DNA from: UMGS1474 sp050946775
GTDB lineage: Bacteria; Bacillota; Clostridia; Oscillospirales; Acutalibacteraceae
Assembly (NCBI GenBank): GCA_050946775.1
Contig: JBMNVL010000085.1
Span: 1-8,108, forward strand
DNA: 8,108 nt
Direction: 5' to 3'
In this document: positions 5,327 to 8,108 of the stretch, in pieces
How positions within the stretch are numbered: position 1 is the first letter of the stretch
How the letters are laid out: each line of letters opens with the position of its first letter
The notes under the pieces: model-generated
The model's database searches: none
What the model was told of the DNA's origin: nothing
The model's input: the letters and a program-made list of their open reading frames with translations, nothing else
Translations under genes and position numbers: made by a program

Positions 5327-8108
5327 TTATTTTTCGCAAGGGAAAGCGCCGATCTTGCCGGTGGATTTTTGCAGGATCAGCAGGGCGTCGGCGGCGGTTA
5401 CGCCGGGGACGCCGTCCACGTCGGCGGCTTTTTGCCGTTGCTCGTCCAGCCGGATCTTGCCGGTGGCCGCCTGCAGCGCCAGCAGCGCGTCGGCGGCGTC
5501 CACGTCGCCGTCGCCGTCCACGTCGCCCGGCAGGAAAGACGGTTCGGGAAGGGAAACGTCCGCGCTTACAGCCGCGCCAAACTCGTCGGTCACGGTGAAG
5601 GTGATCGTCCGTCCAGACCAGCTTGCCGGAGCGCCTACCGCGAACGCCGCCGCGCCGTCGGTCGCCTTGACCTGATCGGCCAGCAGCAGGGTGTCGCCGT
5701 CGGCCGCCGTCAAGACGGCCTGGGCGTTTGCGGCAAGACCCGCCGCCGTCAGGGTGAGCCGCCTGGTCGCGGGATCGAACGCCGCTTCCAGTTTGCCGGC
5801 AGGAGCGTTCTCAACCGGCGTCGCGGCGGGCATTTCAAAATCGCCGCCCGTAAGAGTGGTGGGGTAGGCGACCGGCCGGCCGTCGGCCAGATAGAGGACC
5901 CTGACCGCCTTGCCCGCCGCGTCGTCGGGCAGGGTGACGCTTTCCTCAAACACCGTTTCCTGCCCGGCGGGTAGAATGAGCGAAGCGGTATTGAGCGTTT
6001 GCGGCTGATTGCCGCCGGCGACGTCCCACAACCCCATTACGGCCGTGATTTCCAGATCCTTTTCGCCGGCGTTGCGCAGCGGGGCGGCGATGTGCAGCGT
6101 TTCGCCGGGACGAAGCGCCGTCGCCGGCGCGCCGCTGTCCCACGTCAACGCGGTCGGACCGGCCAGCAGGTTGTGATCGGGACTGTCGTCAAAGGCGGTG
6201 ACGATAAAGCAGTCCAGAATTAAATACTGTCCGCTCGTCTTTTGGACACGCAGGGTGTAGTTGCCCTGCGGCAGTACCGGCGAGGTGTAGGCGGCAACTC
6301 CGTATTGCCGCTGGGTATCGTAACAGCTGGCGGTCTGCTCGACCACCGTCGCGCCGGTGGCGCGATCGGTGACGGTGACGCGACAATCCCCCTGATCGCT
6401 GTATTTGCGGGACAAGAACGCGATTTGCGAACCGGTGAAATCGACTTCGACCCAAGGCTGCGATTCGGTGCTGTAATGCACCCCGAGCGACGTGTGATCG
6501 GACGCGTTGACGTTGGTGCCCCAATTGGCGCCGCCGCCGTTGTACCGCACCGACGGGTCGTTCCACAACACGGTGGACGTCTCGCCCTGTATTTTGACAA
6601 AACTGACGGTTTGCATCGCGTTGGCGCGGTGGATGTCCAAAATTACCAGTCCGTTTGGCGGAATAATCTCAAACTGGCGGTGGAAGGTGCCTTTGTATCC
6701 CAGCGTCACCCCGTTGACCGCCTTGACGATGTCGCGGGTCCGCAATCCCAGCGCGTAGGCCTCGCTGTCGGCCGGCACATCCTCAAAATACACCCCGTTG
6801 TAGCCGCTCGACGCGGTGGAGGAGATGATGGCGTCGTCGATGCCGCTGATGGTAGCGTCCTTCCAGACCTCCCGCTGCAGCACGTCCGATGACCCGCTCG
6901 ATGCGCTGACCTTGGCGTAAACGGGCGCATGACAGGCGCAGTCACGTTTTCCAAAATCGTCCATCGGGAAGTTTTCAAATCCCACCTGCGCCATGGCGGC
7001 GGTATTTCCCACGGTGTAATCGTTGCCGTAGGGGTTGAAAAAGTCCGGGTCAACGCCGATCATGGCGTTGGCGTCGTAGGGACTGCCCACCCGGTTGGCC
7101 GCAAACCAGCCGGGCAGATTGACGCCGCGATCAAAATTGTAGTACCAGTTTCTGTCGACGTCGTATCCGGCGGCCTTAAAGCGGTTTTCGTCCACCGCCG
7201 CAAAGCCGAAGGGTGTGCTGTTGAGCACCAGATTGCCGTAAATCTCGTCGTTCGCCTCGGTATAGGAAACGTGGATTTGAAACTGCCCGTCGAGGATGAT
7301 GTTGTTGTATACCTTGCGGTCAAACCCTTCCCGCAGCTTGATCCCCATCCCCAGACAGAGGTTGTTGTAGATCTCGTATCCCGACGATCCGTCGTCCAGA
7401 TCGATCCCCCAGGTAGAGCCTCTGGCGGTGTCGTGGTGAAAGCGGTTGTTGTGGATGGAGGTGGTCTGGTAGGCGTCAATACGGGTCACGTCGTATTCCA
7501 CGCCGTTTACCACGTAATGCCGCAGCTTATCGCCGTTTTGTCCGCTGGCGTTGTAGCTTGGCACCGACCAGAACCGGTCGCGTCCCCAGGAATTGAACTG
7601 GCCGTGATCCTGCGTCTCCCGCTGGCAGTCGTAGACGTCGTTATACGCGATCTCGTGGCCGCCGAAGGTGCCGTCGTTGACGTTGATGCCCGAGCGGGCG
7701 CTCTTGTGGATGGTGTTGTGCAGCACCTTGATCCGGCTGCTGACCGACATATTCACCCCGCAGGACTGCTTTTCGAAGATGCCCATATTTTCCATATGGT
7801 TGTTTTCGATCACGATGTCGCGGGGATAATCCTCGGTTTTCGGGCCGACCTTGTCGGGTTGTGTCACCGTGGTCTTGTGCACCTGATGACCGGGATACAG
7901 ATCGTGCGGCCAGAAGGAGGGATCGTACACCGCGTCGGGCTTGCCCACCACCTGCACGGCGGTGGCGCCCAGATCGAGAAAGTCGCAGTTGGCGATCCGG
8001 TGGCCGTCGTTGTACCCGTAGAAAAAGACGCCGTTGCCGCCCATCTGGCGAAAAACGGAATCGGTCACGGCCACGCCCTCGGCGTTTTCGATCCGCACCG
8101 CCCCGGCG
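5327..8108 (-). CDS. Extracellular beta-helix / PDZ-like / dockerin multidomain protein, N-terminus outside window
   Basis: The frame runs off the right edge, so the signal peptide and early repeats are not seen; at least 926 residues are visible. Residues below are counted from the GTG at 8098, which is not a real start. Residues 1-365 form a right-handed parallel beta-helix: short strands end in a recurring Asn (37, 100, 128, 153, 218, 246, 266, 289), with the motif DHGQFNSWGRDRFW at 164-177. Residues 432-502 resemble a PDZ domain (GVYFEDVPADSEAYALGL, RDIVKAVNGV). Residues 508-638 resemble a galactose-binding-like carbohydrate module (PWVEVDFTGS, LPQGNYTLRVQKTSG). Residues 642-755 look CARDB/Ig-like and 768-850 Ig-like. 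Residues 857-918 are a type I dockerin with DVDGDGDVDAAD and a degenerate second loop, and the C-terminus is FPCEK. Dockerins bind cohesins on scaffoldins or cell-surface proteins. The beta-helix suggests a glycoside hydrolase or polysaccharide-binding role. GH141, which includes a clostridial dockerin xylanase, is one candidate, but I cannot confirm it. A terminator follows directly. Confidence 0.85.
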   Translation of the reverse strand, partial: AGAVRIENAEGVAVTDSVFRQMGGNGVFFYGYNDGHRIANCDFLDLGATAVQVVGKPDAVYDPSFWPHDLYPGHQVHKTTVTQPDKVGPKTEDYPRDIVIENNHMENMGIFEKQSCGVNMSVSSRIKVLHNTIHKSARSGINVNDGTFGGHEIAYNDVYDCQRETQDHGQFNSWGRDRFWSVPSYNASGQNGDKLRHYVVNGVEYDVTRIDAYQTTSIHNNRFHHDTARGSTWGIDLDDGSSGYEIYNNLCLGMGIKLREGFDRKVYNNIILDGQFQIHVSYTEANDEIYGNLVLNSTPFGFAAVDENRFKAAGYDVDRNWYYNFDRGVNLPGWFAANRVGSPYDANAMIGVDPDFFNPYGNDYTVGNTAAMAQVGFENFPMDDFGKRDCACHAPVYAKVSASSGSSDVLQREVWKDATISGIDDAIISSTASSGYNGVYFEDVPADSEAYALGLRTRDIVKAVNGVTLGYKGTFHRQFEIIPPNGLVILDIHRANAMQTVSFVKIQGETSTVLWNDPSVRYNGGGANWGTNVNASDHTSLGVHYSTESQPWVEVDFTGSQIAFLSRKYSDQGDCRVTVTDRATGATVVEQTASCYDTQRQYGVAAYTSPVLPQGNYTLRVQKTSGQYLILDCFIVTAFDDSPDHNLLAGPTALTWDSGAPATALRPGETLHIAAPLRNAGEKDLEITAVMGLWDVAGGNQPQTLNTASLILPAGQETVFEESVTLPDDAAGKAVRVLYLADGRPVAYPTTLTGGDFEMPAATPVENAPAGKLEAAFDPATRRLTLTAAGLAANAQAVLTAADGDTLLLADQVKATDGAAAFAVGAPASWSGRTITFTVTDEFGAAVSADVSLPEPSFLPGDVDGDGDVDAADALLALQAATGKIRLDEQRQKAADVDGVPGVTAADALLILQKSTGKIGAFPCEK

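Noticed and set aside
4668..5675. A 335-codon + strand frame opposite queH and the dockerin region
   Set aside because: It crosses a terminator and the queH promoter, lies antisense to two real genes and shows no domain.
8096..8098. GTG at 8098 as the start of the beta-helix protein
   Set aside because: The frame stays open to the window edge, there is no ribosome binding site, and the protein would begin mid-repeat without a signal peptide.

Overview
The window looks like chromosomal DNA from a GC-rich Gram-positive bacterium of the class Clostridia, probably a Ruminococcaceae/Oscillospirales-type organism. This is inferred from three things: a teichoic-acid-type CDP-glycerol glycerophosphotransferase, a meso-diaminopimelate dehydrogenase, and a secreted protein ending in a type I dockerin. 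No phage, transposon, CRISPR, tRNA or rRNA signature was seen.

Layout. Positions 1-1509 (+) hold the 3' part of a CDP-glycerol glycerophosphotransferase family gene, open at the left window edge. It converges on glmS (1566-3395, -), and a 19-bp-stem hairpin between them can terminate transcription from both sides. Further right, all on the minus strand, come ddh (3539-4525), queH (4611-5240) and the C-terminal 900+ residues of a large extracellular protein (5327-8108, open at the right edge). Reading along the minus strand, that protein has a right-handed parallel beta-helix, a PDZ-like domain, a galactose-binding-like module, two Ig-like regions and a dockerin.

Transcription. Each complete minus-strand gene has a recognisable sigma-A-type promoter, and all three carry the same -10 hexamer TATACT with 16-17 bp spacers. 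Intrinsic terminators follow the dockerin gene and ddh, and each lies just before the next promoter. glmS, ddh and queH therefore look like separate units rather than one operon, although no strong terminator was seen after queH and read-through into ddh is possible. The queH promoter overlaps the most upstream in-frame ATG, which moves the likely start to a GTG at 5240. The ddh promoter likewise rules out an upstream ATG at 4606.

Function. Three of the five genes serve the cell envelope: GlmS makes glucosamine-6-phosphate for UDP-GlcNAc, Ddh makes meso-diaminopimelate for peptidoglycan and lysine, and the CDP-glycerol enzyme adds glycerol phosphate to a wall polymer. QueH belongs to queuosine tRNA modification and looks like an unrelated neighbour. 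The dockerin protein is probably a secreted glycan-active or glycan-binding component. Most of the window is ordinary housekeeping. The parts most worth a second look are the dockerin protein's architecture, the absence of a glmS ribozyme with a 5'-terminal hairpin in its place, and the repeated TTGCAA boxes at the ddh promoter.
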